This document shows positions 43,663-52,269 of a stretch of 64,000 bases of DNA, piece after piece (positions within the stretch are counted from its first letter, which is position 1; each line of letters begins with the position of its first letter). Both the position numbers and the translations under genes were made by a program. This DNA comes from DATMER01 sp034667225 (GTDB lineage: Bacteria; Acidobacteriota; Thermoanaerobaculia; Multivoradales; UBA5704), in assembly GCA_034667225.1 (NCBI GenBank), contig JAXDKG010000062.1, positions 10,539 to 74,538 on the forward strand. The letters run 5' to 3'. The notes below the pieces were generated by a model. It did no database searches, was not told the origin of the DNA, and saw nothing but the letters and a program-made list of their open reading frames with translations.

Positions 43663-43807
43663 CTTCCCGCGTCCTCACATCACCTTTCCCAGTGGATGGG
43701 CACCTTGCCCTTTCTCCCTGAAAGGTCTAACCTCCAGGGGTTCCTTCAAACCATATGTAGAACAGCAGGACCGCGGGTCAAGCCGCGGAACCGATGGAGG
43801 GGATCTT

Positions 43808-45925
43808 ATGAGGCAAGCTGCCTGGAAATGGGTGTTGACCGTCGCCTTCGCGTTCTGTCTGCCCTGGATGGCCGCCGGCCAGACCTGCGGGACTGTCAAG
43901 GAGGCCGAGGAGCTCAAGAATCCGTTCGAGATCGCGGCCAAGGGTGGAAACCTGGGCACGACCCTGGACGTGCAGCTCCAGCGTTTCTGCATCCCCTCGA
44001 AGGACAACAAGGACGGCACCTGGGCGACGACGCCGATGACGCTCCGGACGTACATGTATCCCGGGCGCAGCACGCCGCTGGTCTTCGGCCCCGGACCCAC
44101 CCTGCGCCTGCGCAAGGAGCGCGACTCTCTCGGTATCCTGCTCAAGAACAGCCTGCCGTACCCGGCCAACAACCAGTGCGACTCCGCCTGCAGCGCCGGT
44201 ACGAAATGCGACTGCTCCGCCACGGCCGTCGAGGCCCTGATCAAGCAGTGCGCGGCAGCCTCGACGGCGGCCTGCTGCTGCATCGTCAACTGCACGCAGA
44301 AGCCGCCGAACTGCCTGCACGACTCCAACGTCACCAACCTGCACTTCCACGGCAGCCATGTGTCCCCCCAGAGCCCGCAGGACTATGTGCTCCTGGACCT
44401 GTACCCCCCGAAGCCGATAAATGCGCCCGCGGTCGAGCACAGCGCGCACGGTCCTCGCGGCGAGGTCGTCTACGGTCAGTTCCCGTACGCGATCAGGAGG
44501 TTCCCTTTCAATCAGCCCGAGGGCAGCCACTGGTACCACCCGCACAAGCACGGCTCGGCGAGCATCCAGATTGCCAACGGCCTGGCGGGCGCCCTGCTGA
44601 TCGAAGGGCCGTTCGACGACGAGCTGCAGAAGTATTACGACCCGAAGACCGGCGACAAGGTCATGGTGATCCAGTCGGTCGCCGAGGACGCCCCCCTTTT
44701 CACTCCGGGCGCGGGGTCCGGCCAGATCCTGGTCAACGGCCAGATCAAGCCCAAGATCACTGTCAAGCCCGGCGAGATCCAGCGCTGGCGGTTCATCAAC
44801 GCCACCATGAGCTCGCGCACCCTGATCAACGTCACCATTCCCGCCGGCCTGGTCTTCCGGCAGGTGGCGATGGACGGAATCCGCTTCTCGCCCATCAACT
44901 ACGATTGCCAGCCGCTGCTCAACTTCAATCCGAGCAAGCCTGTCTTCCCCTGCAATCCCACTCCGGGCGGCAATCCCACGATCCGGCTGGCGCCCGGCAA
45001 CCGCGCCGACTTCCTGGTGCAGATGCCGCTCACCGAGACCAGGAAGGGCATCGAGGGCCTGCGGGTGGAGCGCAAGCTGATCAACATCCAGAACGAGGAA
45101 CAGGGCCAGCGGAAGATGCTTCTGCAGCGCGATGAGGAGATGGCGCCGGGCCCCGCGGAGCCGGCGCTCTTCACCGTGGTCGTCGACGACGGCATCGAGG
45201 GCAACGACGACCAGCCCAAGATGCTCAAGGCGGGGGCTCCGGAGGCACTGCCGGCGACCCTCTCCCCGATGCCTCCCTACCTGCGCAACATCACGGCCCA
45301 GGAGGTCCAGGGCAACCCGATCGCCATGACCTTCCAGCAGTTCGTCACCGGGCGGAATCAGCCCTGGCCCTATGCGACGAGCTCGTTCACGCAGTTCAAG
45401 CTCAGCGGCACGCAGTTCTGCCCGACCTGCGCCAACATCACGACCGATCTCAACAAGGCCTACGAGTGGACGGTCACCAACGATACGACCATTCCGCACC
45501 CGTTCCACATCCACACCAACCCCTTCCAGCTCATCAGCGTCAAGGGAGTGCCCGTGCAGCCGCAGGGGCAGACCAAGCCGGAGCCGGTCTGGATGGATAC
45601 GCTGACCTTGCCGGTGGCGACGGTGGTCCCGGACCAGGCGCCGAAGGAGCTGACGACGCCGGTGACGATCACCCCGGCTTCGTTCACGATGCGGCAGCGC
45701 TACGAGGACTTCACCGGCCTGTATGTCCTGCACTGCCACTTCCTGGGCCATGAGGACCGCGGCATGATGTTCGCCGTGCAGACCGTTTGCAACGGTCCCA
45801 GGATCAACCCGGCGTCGAAGGGGAAGTACGGCCGTCCCACCACGGACCCGAACGGCGAGTGCATCGCCCCGCCCTTCGCGGATCCGCTTCCGGCCTGCAA
45901 GGCCGGGGAGGCATGCCCTCATTAG
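43808..45925 (+). CDS. Secreted multicopper oxidase (copy 1)
   Basis: The protein has 705 residues. A signal peptide (VLTVAFAFCLPWMAAG) is followed by the four copper motifs: HFHGSH near residue 178, HWYHPHKHG near 241, HPFHIH near 563 and HCHFLGHEDRGMM near 641. The last fits a type 1 site with axial methionine. An unusual Cys-rich insert (CDSACSAGTKCDC to ACCCIVNC, about residues 120-160) precedes the first motif. GGAGGGG lies upstream of the ATG. Family members oxidise phenols or metal ions with reduction of oxygen to water. The 145 bases upstream hold no gene. Confidence 0.9.
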   Translation: MRQAAWKWVLTVAFAFCLPWMAAGQTCGTVKEAEELKNPFEIAAKGGNLGTTLDVQLQRFCIPSKDNKDGTWATTPMTLRTYMYPGRSTPLVFGPGPTLRLRKERDSLGILLKNSLPYPANNQCDSACSAGTKCDCSATAVEALIKQCAAASTAACCCIVNCTQKPPNCLHDSNVTNLHFHGSHVSPQSPQDYVLLDLYPPKPINAPAVEHSAHGPRGEVVYGQFPYAIRRFPFNQPEGSHWYHPHKHGSASIQIANGLAGALLIEGPFDDELQKYYDPKTGDKVMVIQSVAEDAPLFTPGAGSGQILVNGQIKPKITVKPGEIQRWRFINATMSSRTLINVTIPAGLVFRQVAMDGIRFSPINYDCQPLLNFNPSKPVFPCNPTPGGNPTIRLAPGNRADFLVQMPLTETRKGIEGLRVERKLINIQNEEQGQRKMLLQRDEEMAPGPAEPALFTVVVDDGIEGNDDQPKMLKAGAPEALPATLSPMPPYLRNITAQEVQGNPIAMTFQQFVTGRNQPWPYATSSFTQFKLSGTQFCPTCANITTDLNKAYEWTVTNDTTIPHPFHIHTNPFQLISVKGVPVQPQGQTKPEPVWMDTLTLPVATVVPDQAPKELTTPVTITPASFTMRQRYEDFTGLYVLHCHFLGHEDRGMMFAVQTVCNGPRINPASKGKYGRPTTDPNGECIAPPFADPLPACKAGEACPH

Positions 45926-45986
45926 CCCGGCTCATCCCGGGTCTCTGACCCGGTTCGACCCCCAGGCAGCGGAGTTCGATCGCCGC

Positions 45987-46721
45987 GTGGGCCTGCCCGA
46001 GAAAGACTGCCGCGGCATCGCCGCGGCAGTCCTGTCTCTGGCCGGTGCCGGTATCGGCGAGGGTGAAGACCGGGTTCTCGAGATCGGCGCCGGGACGGGT
46101 ATGATGGGCCGCTGGTTCCTGGAGCACCCTGTGCGGTACGCGGGCCTCGACCTCTCGCGGGGCATGCTGGAGGTCTTCCGGCGGCGAGCGCCCGGGGCTC
46201 CCCTCGTCCAAGCCGACGGCTCGCGGACCTGGCCACTCCCTGACGGCTCGGTCCGCGCCATCTTCAGCTCGCGGGCGATCCACCTTCTCCCGCGCGAGCA
46301 CGTGATCGGCGAGGCGTTGCGCGTGGCGCCGCGCGGCACCCTGGTGATCGGCCGGGTGGAGCGCCAGCCGGAGAGCGTCAAGGCACGCCTGGCGCGGGAG
46401 ATGCGGGGCCGGCTTCGCGATCTCGGGTTCTCTCCCCGCGACGCGGGCAGCCGCCGGCTGCTCCAAGCCCTGCTCGACGAAGGCGCGCGGAACCTCGAGC
46501 GCACCGAGGTCGTGCGCTGGCCGGCCCGGCAGACGCCGCGCGAGGCCCTGGACCAGTGGCGCGGCAAGGAAGGCCTCGGCGGTATCGTGCTGCCGCCGGG
46601 CGTCCAGGAGGATGTGCTGCGCGGGCTCGAAGCCTGGGCGTTGGAAACCTTCGGCGGCCTCGACCTCCTCCAGAACACGGAAGAGGCCTACGTGCTCGAC
46701 AGCGTGCGCCTGCCCGGATAG
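45987..46721 (+). CDS. SAM-dependent methyltransferase, start uncertain
   Basis: The protein has 244 residues from GTG 45987. VLEIGAGTGMMGRWFL is the SAM-binding motif, YAGLDLSRGML follows, and the acceptor part is unassigned. In-frame codons upstream read LTRFDPQAAEFDRR, which looks like the usual start of this family, so translation may begin as far up as the CTG at 45945. No ATG is available in that frame before the oxidase stop. It lies between a multicopper oxidase and the molybdenum storage genes on the same strand. The substrate is unknown. Confidence 0.75.
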   Translation: MGLPEKDCRGIAAAVLSLAGAGIGEGEDRVLEIGAGTGMMGRWFLEHPVRYAGLDLSRGMLEVFRRRAPGAPLVQADGSRTWPLPDGSVRAIFSSRAIHLLPREHVIGEALRVAPRGTLVIGRVERQPESVKARLAREMRGRLRDLGFSPRDAGSRRLLQALLDEGARNLERTEVVRWPARQTPREALDQWRGKEGLGGIVLPPGVQEDVLRGLEAWALETFGGLDLLQNTEEAYVLDSVRLPG

Positions 46722-46744
46722 AAAGATAGAAAGGATAAAGCTGC

Positions 46745-47557
46745 ATGGATGACCTTCTGACCGATCTGGGCCAGGCGCTCGTCGAGGGCTCGCTCAGCGA
46801 CCAGGACCTGCTCGCGCGCACCAGCGGGCCCGCGCTCGTCCAGATCCTCCCCGAGGCAAATGTGATCAAAGTCGGGGGCCAGAGCTTCATCGACCGCGGA
46901 CGCGTCGCGGTCTTTCCCCTGATCGACGAGGTCGTGGCCAATCTCGGACGGCACAAGATGATCCTCGGCACGGGCGCGGGCACCCGCGCCCGCCATGCCT
47001 ACAGCGTCGGCCTCGATTTAGGCATGCCCACGGGAGTTCTCTCCGTGCTTGGCACCTTCGTCAGCATGCAGAACGCCCGCATGCTCAACTACCTGCTTGC
47101 CAAGCACGGCATCCCGTTCATCGAGCCGGCGCAGTTCGCGCAGCTCCCGCTCTACCTCGCCGAGCGCGGCGCCGTGATCTTCTTCGGCATGCCGCCCTAT
47201 GTGTACTGGCAGCAGAACCCGGCCGTGGGCCGCATCCCGCCACACCGCACCGACACCGGCAGCTACCTGGTGAGCGAGGTGCTCGGCGCGCGCTCCATGA
47301 TCTATGTCAAAGACGTGGACGGCCTCTACACCGCCGACCCCAAGAAGGACCGCGGCGCACGCTTCATCCCGCGCATCACCGTGTCCGAGCTGCGCGAGAT
47401 GGATCTCCAGGACGTGGTTGTGGAGCGGGCCGTCCTCGACATGATGGAGAACGCCCAGCACCGCCGCTCGATCCAGGTCATCAACGGCCTGGTGCCGGGC
47501 AATCTCACCCGCGCGCTGGACGGAGAGCCCGTTGGCACAATCATCACTGCCGATTGA
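46745..47557 (+). CDS. mosB: Molybdenum storage protein subunit beta (MosB-like)
   Basis: This 270-residue protein belongs to the amino-acid/UMP kinase fold. Segments match MosB of Azotobacter as I remember it: VIKVGGQSFIDRGR, GTGAGTRARH, LLAKHGIP, GMPPYVYW, YVKDVDGLYTADPK, and VNGLVPGNLTRAL near the end with GTIITA at the terminus. The Azotobacter protein forms an alpha3beta3 cage that stores molybdate or tungstate as polyoxometalate clusters using ATP. The alpha-like gene follows nine bases downstream. No nitrogenase gene is in the window. Confidence 0.88.
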   Translation: MDDLLTDLGQALVEGSLSDQDLLARTSGPALVQILPEANVIKVGGQSFIDRGRVAVFPLIDEVVANLGRHKMILGTGAGTRARHAYSVGLDLGMPTGVLSVLGTFVSMQNARMLNYLLAKHGIPFIEPAQFAQLPLYLAERGAVIFFGMPPYVYWQQNPAVGRIPPHRTDTGSYLVSEVLGARSMIYVKDVDGLYTADPKKDRGARFIPRITVSELREMDLQDVVVERAVLDMMENAQHRRSIQVINGLVPGNLTRALDGEPVGTIITAD

Positions 47558-47566
47558 GGAACGCCT

Positions 47567-48385
47567 GTGACTGAAACCGATTCCAAGGCCCATCACGTCC
47601 GCTCCCTGCTGATGCGCGAGAGCCTCCTCGACCGCGAGGTGGAGCGCTCCACCGAGGGCGCGGTCTTTCGCATGCTGCCGGACGCGCGCGTCCTCAAGAT
47701 CGGCGGCCGGTCGATCATGGATGCCGGGCGCGGCGTGGTCTACCCCGTGGTCGACGTCCTCGCCGACTGCCTGAAAACGTGGAAGTTGATCCTGGGCACC
47801 GGCGGCGGCGTGCGCACCCGCCACGTCTTCTCGATCGGCATCGACCTCGGGCTGCCCACCGGCGTGCTGGCCCAGGTCGCCGCGGCCGATGCCCTGGGCA
47901 ACGCCCACATGCTCGGCACGCTGCTGTCGCCCTATGGCGTGGTGGCGATTCCGCCTGAGATCTTCGGCCACCTGCTGCCCCTGTTCATCCATAGCGCTCC
48001 CGGGGTCGTGTTCAGCGGCGTGCCGCCGTACTCGCTGTGGGAGCACCCGCCCGGCGTGGGGCGCATCCCGCCGCACCGCACGGACGCGGGTGCGTTCCTC
48101 CTGGCGGAGTGTTTCGGTTGCCGCAGCCTGACGCTGGTCAAGGACGTGGACGGGCTCTATACCGCCGACCCGAAGCTCGACCCGTCGGCTTCGTTCATTC
48201 CGGAGATCAGCCTTTCCGACCTGCGGAAGCGGGCCTTCCAGACGCTGCCGTTCGAGCCGGTGCTGCTCGACCTGCTGGAGAACGCGCGCCTGCTGGACCG
48301 CTTCCAGATCGTCAACGGGCACGAGCCCGGACGCATCCGGGAGGCGCTCGAGGGCCGGCACGTGGGCACGATCGTTCACCGCTGA
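47567..48385 (+). CDS. mosA: Molybdenum storage protein subunit alpha (MosA-like)
   Basis: This 272-residue partner of the preceding gene starts at GTG. VLKIGGRSIMDAGRG, GTGGGVRTRHVFSIGIDLGLP, RIPPHRTDAGAFLLAE, LVKDVDGLYTADPK and HVGTIVH at the end match the alpha subunit pattern. Having both types of subunit, not a duplicated one, supports a real heteromeric storage cage. It is followed after 14 bases by a second multicopper oxidase, so the five genes from 43808 to 50352 may be one transcription unit. Confidence 0.88.
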   Translation: MTETDSKAHHVRSLLMRESLLDREVERSTEGAVFRMLPDARVLKIGGRSIMDAGRGVVYPVVDVLADCLKTWKLILGTGGGVRTRHVFSIGIDLGLPTGVLAQVAAADALGNAHMLGTLLSPYGVVAIPPEIFGHLLPLFIHSAPGVVFSGVPPYSLWEHPPGVGRIPPHRTDAGAFLLAECFGCRSLTLVKDVDGLYTADPKLDPSASFIPEISLSDLRKRAFQTLPFEPVLLDLLENARLLDRFQIVNGHEPGRIREALEGRHVGTIVHR

Positions 48386-48399
48386 TGTAAGGTGATGCC

Positions 48400-50352
48400 A
48401 TGATCGGAAAGGCGACTGCTCTCCTGCTCCTTGCCGCCGCTTCCGCCCAGGCGCAGAGCCAGTTCTGCATCCCTTGTACGCTGGGCCAGGACCTGGTCGA
48501 GCCGCCGGTGATCTCCGCTGTCAACGGCGTGCTCGACACCACGCTGCGCATCGAGATGAAGCCGCACTCCGTGCCCGTCTGGACCCAGAGCGGCAGCCAA
48601 TGGTCGTGCTGCCAGCGGAGTCTCTCGCTGCGCACCTACGGCTTTCCCGCGCCTGATGGCGGCTACCAGTGGGATTTCCCAGGCCCGACCTTGAAGCTGC
48701 GCAAGCCGACCGCCCCGGGAGGCCAGGGGGACCGTCTGCGCATCAAGCTGGTCAACGCCCTGCCCGTGAATTCGGCGGTGGCCCACGAGTGCAACGCCTG
48801 CACAGGCTGCGACGGCGCCAACCCACCCAAATGCTGCGACGCGCTCGACGCCTTTCCCAACTGCTTCCATGGCAGCAACGACACCAACCTCCATTTGCAC
48901 GGCAGCCACGTCTCGCCCCAGGCGCCGCAGGACTACGTGCTCCTGGAGCTGCGGCCGCAGGGCTCTTCGAGCGCCGGGAGCGGGACTCACGGCCGCGGGC
49001 TCGTGGCCACGGGCGAGTACCAGTACAGCGTCGATCCATTGCGCTGGACGCAGCCCGAGGGCACTCACTGGTATCACCCGCACAAGCACGGAGCGGTGGC
49101 GCTCCAGGTCGCCAACGGCATGGCCGGCGCCCTGCTGATCGAAGGCCCGTTCGACGATTGGCTGCGCGGGTTCTACCAGGCCCGGGGCTTCACATTGAAG
49201 GAGAAGCTCCTGGTCGTCCAGCAGGTCAGCGATCACCTCAACTTCTTTCAGGGGGGCAGCGCGCCCACGCCGCTGGTCAACGGCCAGGCCAACCCGAAGG
49301 TCCGGATGTACCCCGGCGAGATCCAGCGCTGGCGGTTTCTCGGCGCCACCATGCAGGGGAGCGCGCAGCTCGAGCTGGACTTCAACGGGCCCCAGGGCAC
49401 GCCCACCACGGCGCGGCAGATCGCCATGGACGGCATCCAATTCGCGCCCAAGAACTACGAGCGCCAGCCGCTGCTGCCGCTCTCCCTGGAGTTCCGGCTG
49501 TCGCCGGGCAACCGGGCCGACTTTCTGGTCCAGGCGCCGCAGACTCCGGGGACCTACGCAGTTACCTACGACGTCTTCGGCCAGGCGGAGTCGTCCGAAC
49601 AGTCCGAGCGCCTGAGAAGCCTGCTGGAGTTCCTCGCCCCCGGGTCGGCCAAGCCCGAGATCGTGACGATCGAGGTCGCGCCCTGTTCCTCGGAGTCTCT
49701 TTCCTCCGAGCCGTGCGATCCCATGCCGTATCCCACGCCCGGCCAGTGGCCCGCCGTACCTTCCTATCTCCAGGACATCACACAGGTGGCCGGCACCCGG
49801 ACCCTGCGCTTCGAATTGAAAGATCCGACGAACGGTCATGACGTCAGCCCGCCGTTCCAGCCCAGCAAGTTCTACATCAATCTTCAGGCGGGCGAGCTGC
49901 GGCAATACAACCCGGCCTGCGTCGACGTCACGGCCAGGCTGGGCACGGCCGAGGAATGGACGATCGTCAACACCACGGACGCCGATCCGTTCCACGTCTT
50001 CCACATCCACACCAACTCGTTCCAGGTGATCCAGAACGGGACCGCGCCCCTGGATCCGCCCTGGGTCTGGCGCGACAGCATCACTCTGCCGGCGAACGGC
50101 AACTCCTCCGACCAGCCGAAGGTGGTGAAGATGCGGACGCGTTTCGAAGAGTTCACCGGCGAGTACGTGCTGCACTGCCACTTCCTGGGCCACGAGGACC
50201 GCGGCATGATGCTCGGAGTCCAGACCGTCTGCCCGGCTCCGACCCCGACGCCGAGCCTGTACTTCGGCAAGCCGAACCCGACCGGGCCGGAGTGCGTGGC
50301 GGGCAACTACATCCCCGCGGCGCCGCAATGCCCGGTGATCACAAATCAATGA
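48400..50352 (+). CDS. Secreted multicopper oxidase (copy 2)
   Basis: The protein has 650 residues with a signal peptide (ALLLLAAASAQA). It is a paralogue of the oxidase at 43808 and has HLHGSH near residue 165, HWYHPHKHG near 223, HVFHIH near 532 and HCHFLGHEDRGMM near 590. A Cys-rich insert (CNACTGCDGANPPKCC) occupies the same place before the first copper motif but differs in sequence. The short GKAT N terminus is enough for export. Its substrate may be copper, manganese, iron or a phenol. Confidence 0.9.
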   Translation: MIGKATALLLLAAASAQAQSQFCIPCTLGQDLVEPPVISAVNGVLDTTLRIEMKPHSVPVWTQSGSQWSCCQRSLSLRTYGFPAPDGGYQWDFPGPTLKLRKPTAPGGQGDRLRIKLVNALPVNSAVAHECNACTGCDGANPPKCCDALDAFPNCFHGSNDTNLHLHGSHVSPQAPQDYVLLELRPQGSSSAGSGTHGRGLVATGEYQYSVDPLRWTQPEGTHWYHPHKHGAVALQVANGMAGALLIEGPFDDWLRGFYQARGFTLKEKLLVVQQVSDHLNFFQGGSAPTPLVNGQANPKVRMYPGEIQRWRFLGATMQGSAQLELDFNGPQGTPTTARQIAMDGIQFAPKNYERQPLLPLSLEFRLSPGNRADFLVQAPQTPGTYAVTYDVFGQAESSEQSERLRSLLEFLAPGSAKPEIVTIEVAPCSSESLSSEPCDPMPYPTPGQWPAVPSYLQDITQVAGTRTLRFELKDPTNGHDVSPPFQPSKFYINLQAGELRQYNPACVDVTARLGTAEEWTIVNTTDADPFHVFHIHTNSFQVIQNGTAPLDPPWVWRDSITLPANGNSSDQPKVVKMRTRFEEFTGEYVLHCHFLGHEDRGMMLGVQTVCPAPTPTPSLYFGKPNPTGPECVAGNYIPAAPQCPVITNQ

Positions 50353-50358
50353 GAGATC

Positions 50359-51030
50359 GTGCCGGTTCCGGCTGAAGCTGCGAGCGCCGCATCTGTCCGC
50401 GGCGTGAGCGTGCGCTTCGGCTCCGTCGAAGCGCTGGCGGATATTGCCCTCGATCTCCCCCGCGGCAGTCTCACCGTCCTGGTGGGTCCCAACGGCGCGG
50501 GCAAGACCACGCTCCTGCGCGTCCTGGCCGGGCTCCTCGTTCCGGACGCGGGGACCGTCGAGATCCCCGGCAACAAACGCCTTCGCGGTTACATCCCGCA
50601 AGACCTCGCGCTCGATCCAGAGATGACCGGCCGCGAGACGCTCTGGCTGCTCGCGGCGCTTCACGGCGTGCCGAAGCGGGAACGGTCCGAGCGCATCGCC
50701 GGTCTCGCCGCGGCGTTCGGCATCGCGGAGCACCTGCCGCGGCCCGTGGCCGTCTGGTCGGGAGGGCTGAAGCGGCGGCTCCACCTGGCCGCGGGGATGA
50801 TCCACGATCCCGATCTGCTGCTGCTCGACGAGCCGACAGCGGGGCTCGACGTCGAGAGGTCCGGCTTCCTCTGGGAGGAGCTGAAGCGACGGGCCGCCGC
50901 GGGACGTGCCGTGGTGGTCGTGACGCACGACCTCGCCGCGGCCGAGCGCCACGCCGACCGCGCCGTGGTCCTGCACGGTGGCCGTATCGCAGCCTCCGGG
51001 CCGCCGCGCGGTCTGGAGGAGCTCTTGTGA
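50359..51030 (+). CDS. ABC transporter ATP-binding protein
   Basis: The protein has 223 residues from a GTG start six bases after the oxidase stop. Walker A is GPNGAGKTT near residue 45, the signature is WSGGLKRRL near 133 (WSGG where LSGG is usual), Walker B is LLLLDEPTAGLD, and VVVTHD carries the switch histidine. It is the ATPase of a two-gene exporter with the next gene, overlapping it by GTGA. Confidence 0.93.
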   Translation: MPVPAEAASAASVRGVSVRFGSVEALADIALDLPRGSLTVLVGPNGAGKTTLLRVLAGLLVPDAGTVEIPGNKRLRGYIPQDLALDPEMTGRETLWLLAALHGVPKRERSERIAGLAAAFGIAEHLPRPVAVWSGGLKRRLHLAAGMIHDPDLLLLDEPTAGLDVERSGFLWEELKRRAAAGRAVVVVTHDLAAAERHADRAVVLHGGRIAASGPPRGLEELL

Positions 51031-51776
51031 TCGACGCGCTGCGCGCGGTCGCCTGGCGCACCTGGGTAATCACTTGGCGCCGGCCGGTGCTCCTGACCTT
51101 CTCCCTGGGCCAGCCGCTGGTTTGGATGCTCTTCTTCGGTTTCCTTTTCGAAAGGTTTACATTGGCGGGGGGGCGCTACCTGGACTTCCTCGCCCCGGGC
51201 GTGAGCGTGATGACCGTGCTCTTCGGGGCCTCGCAGTCGGGGATCGGCTGGATTCGCGACCTCAACACCGGCTTCCTGCCGCGCATGCTGAGCACGCCGG
51301 CCCCGCCGTTCGCGATCCTGGCGGGAAAGGTGCTGGCAGATGCGGCGAGGCTCCTGGTCCAGGCCGCGGCCGTGCTGCTGCTGGCGCTGCTTCTGGGAAC
51401 GCGTCTGCATCCCCGTCCCGCGGTGCTGCTTACAGGCCTGATCTGTCTGTCCCTGTTCGCCGTAGCGTTCTCCTGCCTCTCGGCGGCTTTCGCCCTTCAG
51501 GTGCGGGCGCAGGAAGCCATGGCCACTTTCGTCCACCTGGTCAACATGCCGCTGCTCTTCACGAGCACGGCGCTCGTGCCGCGGGGCCAGATGCCCGGCT
51601 GGCTCGCCACCGTCTCCCGCTTCAACCCCTTGACGCTGACGGTGGACGCCTGGCGGGGAGCGCTGCTCCATGGTGAGATGCCCGCGCTCCGGAGCCTGCT
51701 GCTCCTCGCTGCGCTGGCCGCCGTGCTCTTCCTGCTGGCGCTGAGCCGGATGCGGGCGGCGGCGCGGCGGTACTGA
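51027..51776 (+). CDS. ABC-2 type permease
   Basis: This 249-residue membrane protein has about six hydrophobic segments. PLVWMLFFGFLF, APGVSVMTVLFGASQSGI and the conserved stretch ending SRFNPLTLTVDAWRGALL are typical of DrrB/NodJ-like ABC-2 permeases. The GTG start overlaps the ATPase stop. Such exporters move lipids, polysaccharides or antibiotics; the cargo is not evident. It is the last gene before the second repeat array. Confidence 0.9.
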   Translation: MIDALRAVAWRTWVITWRRPVLLTFSLGQPLVWMLFFGFLFERFTLAGGRYLDFLAPGVSVMTVLFGASQSGIGWIRDLNTGFLPRMLSTPAPPFAILAGKVLADAARLLVQAAAVLLLALLLGTRLHPRPAVLLTGLICLSLFAVAFSCLSAAFALQVRAQEAMATFVHLVNMPLLFTSTALVPRGQMPGWLATVSRFNPLTLTVDAWRGALLHGEMPALRSLLLLAALAAVLFLLALSRMRAAARRY

Positions 51777-51802
51777 GCGAGAGAGTAAATCTACGAGCCA
51801 GT

Positions 51803-52200
51803 CCCAAGTTTTTTCGGACTACGCCGTCGAGTTTTCGGACAAAACACCAAAGTTTTCGGACTGAGCCGCGAACAAATCGGACAAAGGGCCGAAGTAATCG
51901 GACCAACTAGCGAAGTTTCGGACAGAATTCTGAATTCGTCGGACAGTAGAGCGAAGTTATCGGACAAGGACAAAGAGTTTTCGGACTAAGCCCAAGAGGT
52001 ATCGGACAGACTCCAAGAGTTTTCGGACAACTCCAAGAAGGTATCGGACAGTCACGAGAAGGTATCGGACCATGACCGTCCGGTTTCGGACTACGCCCAA
52101 GAGTTTTCGGACTGCACCCGGGAGTTTCCGGACAAAAACCGAGAGTTTTCGGACTGCGACCAAGAGTTATCGGACAGCCGTCGGGAGTTATCGGACAGCC
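51803..52200. repeat. 21-bp-period direct repeat array, 19 units
   Basis: Between the permease and the ligase (51777-52269) there is no gene. On the minus strand 19 units each begin GTCCG; the consensus is GTCCGAWAACTCTTGG followed by five variable bases. The plus-strand CGGAC cores run from 51815-51819 to 52192-52196, a distance of 377 bases, that is 18 periods of 21 less one base: one unit near 51909 is 20 bases long. Bases 1-6 of the unit are nearly invariant, 7-16 partly conserved and 17-21 free. The bases after the array (52201-52269) are not repeated. No known repeat family fits. Confidence 0.9.
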
Positions 52201-52269
52201 CGCGCCTCCTGCATGGAGGCGAACTATCCCCGGTTTCAATGAAATCGATTGCTGATAGAAGAAAACGGC

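Noticed and set aside
51803..52200. CRISPR array
   Set aside because: The unit is 21 bases with only five free bases, cores are degenerate, and no cas genes are near. CRISPR repeats are longer and nearly identical with spacers of about 30 bases.
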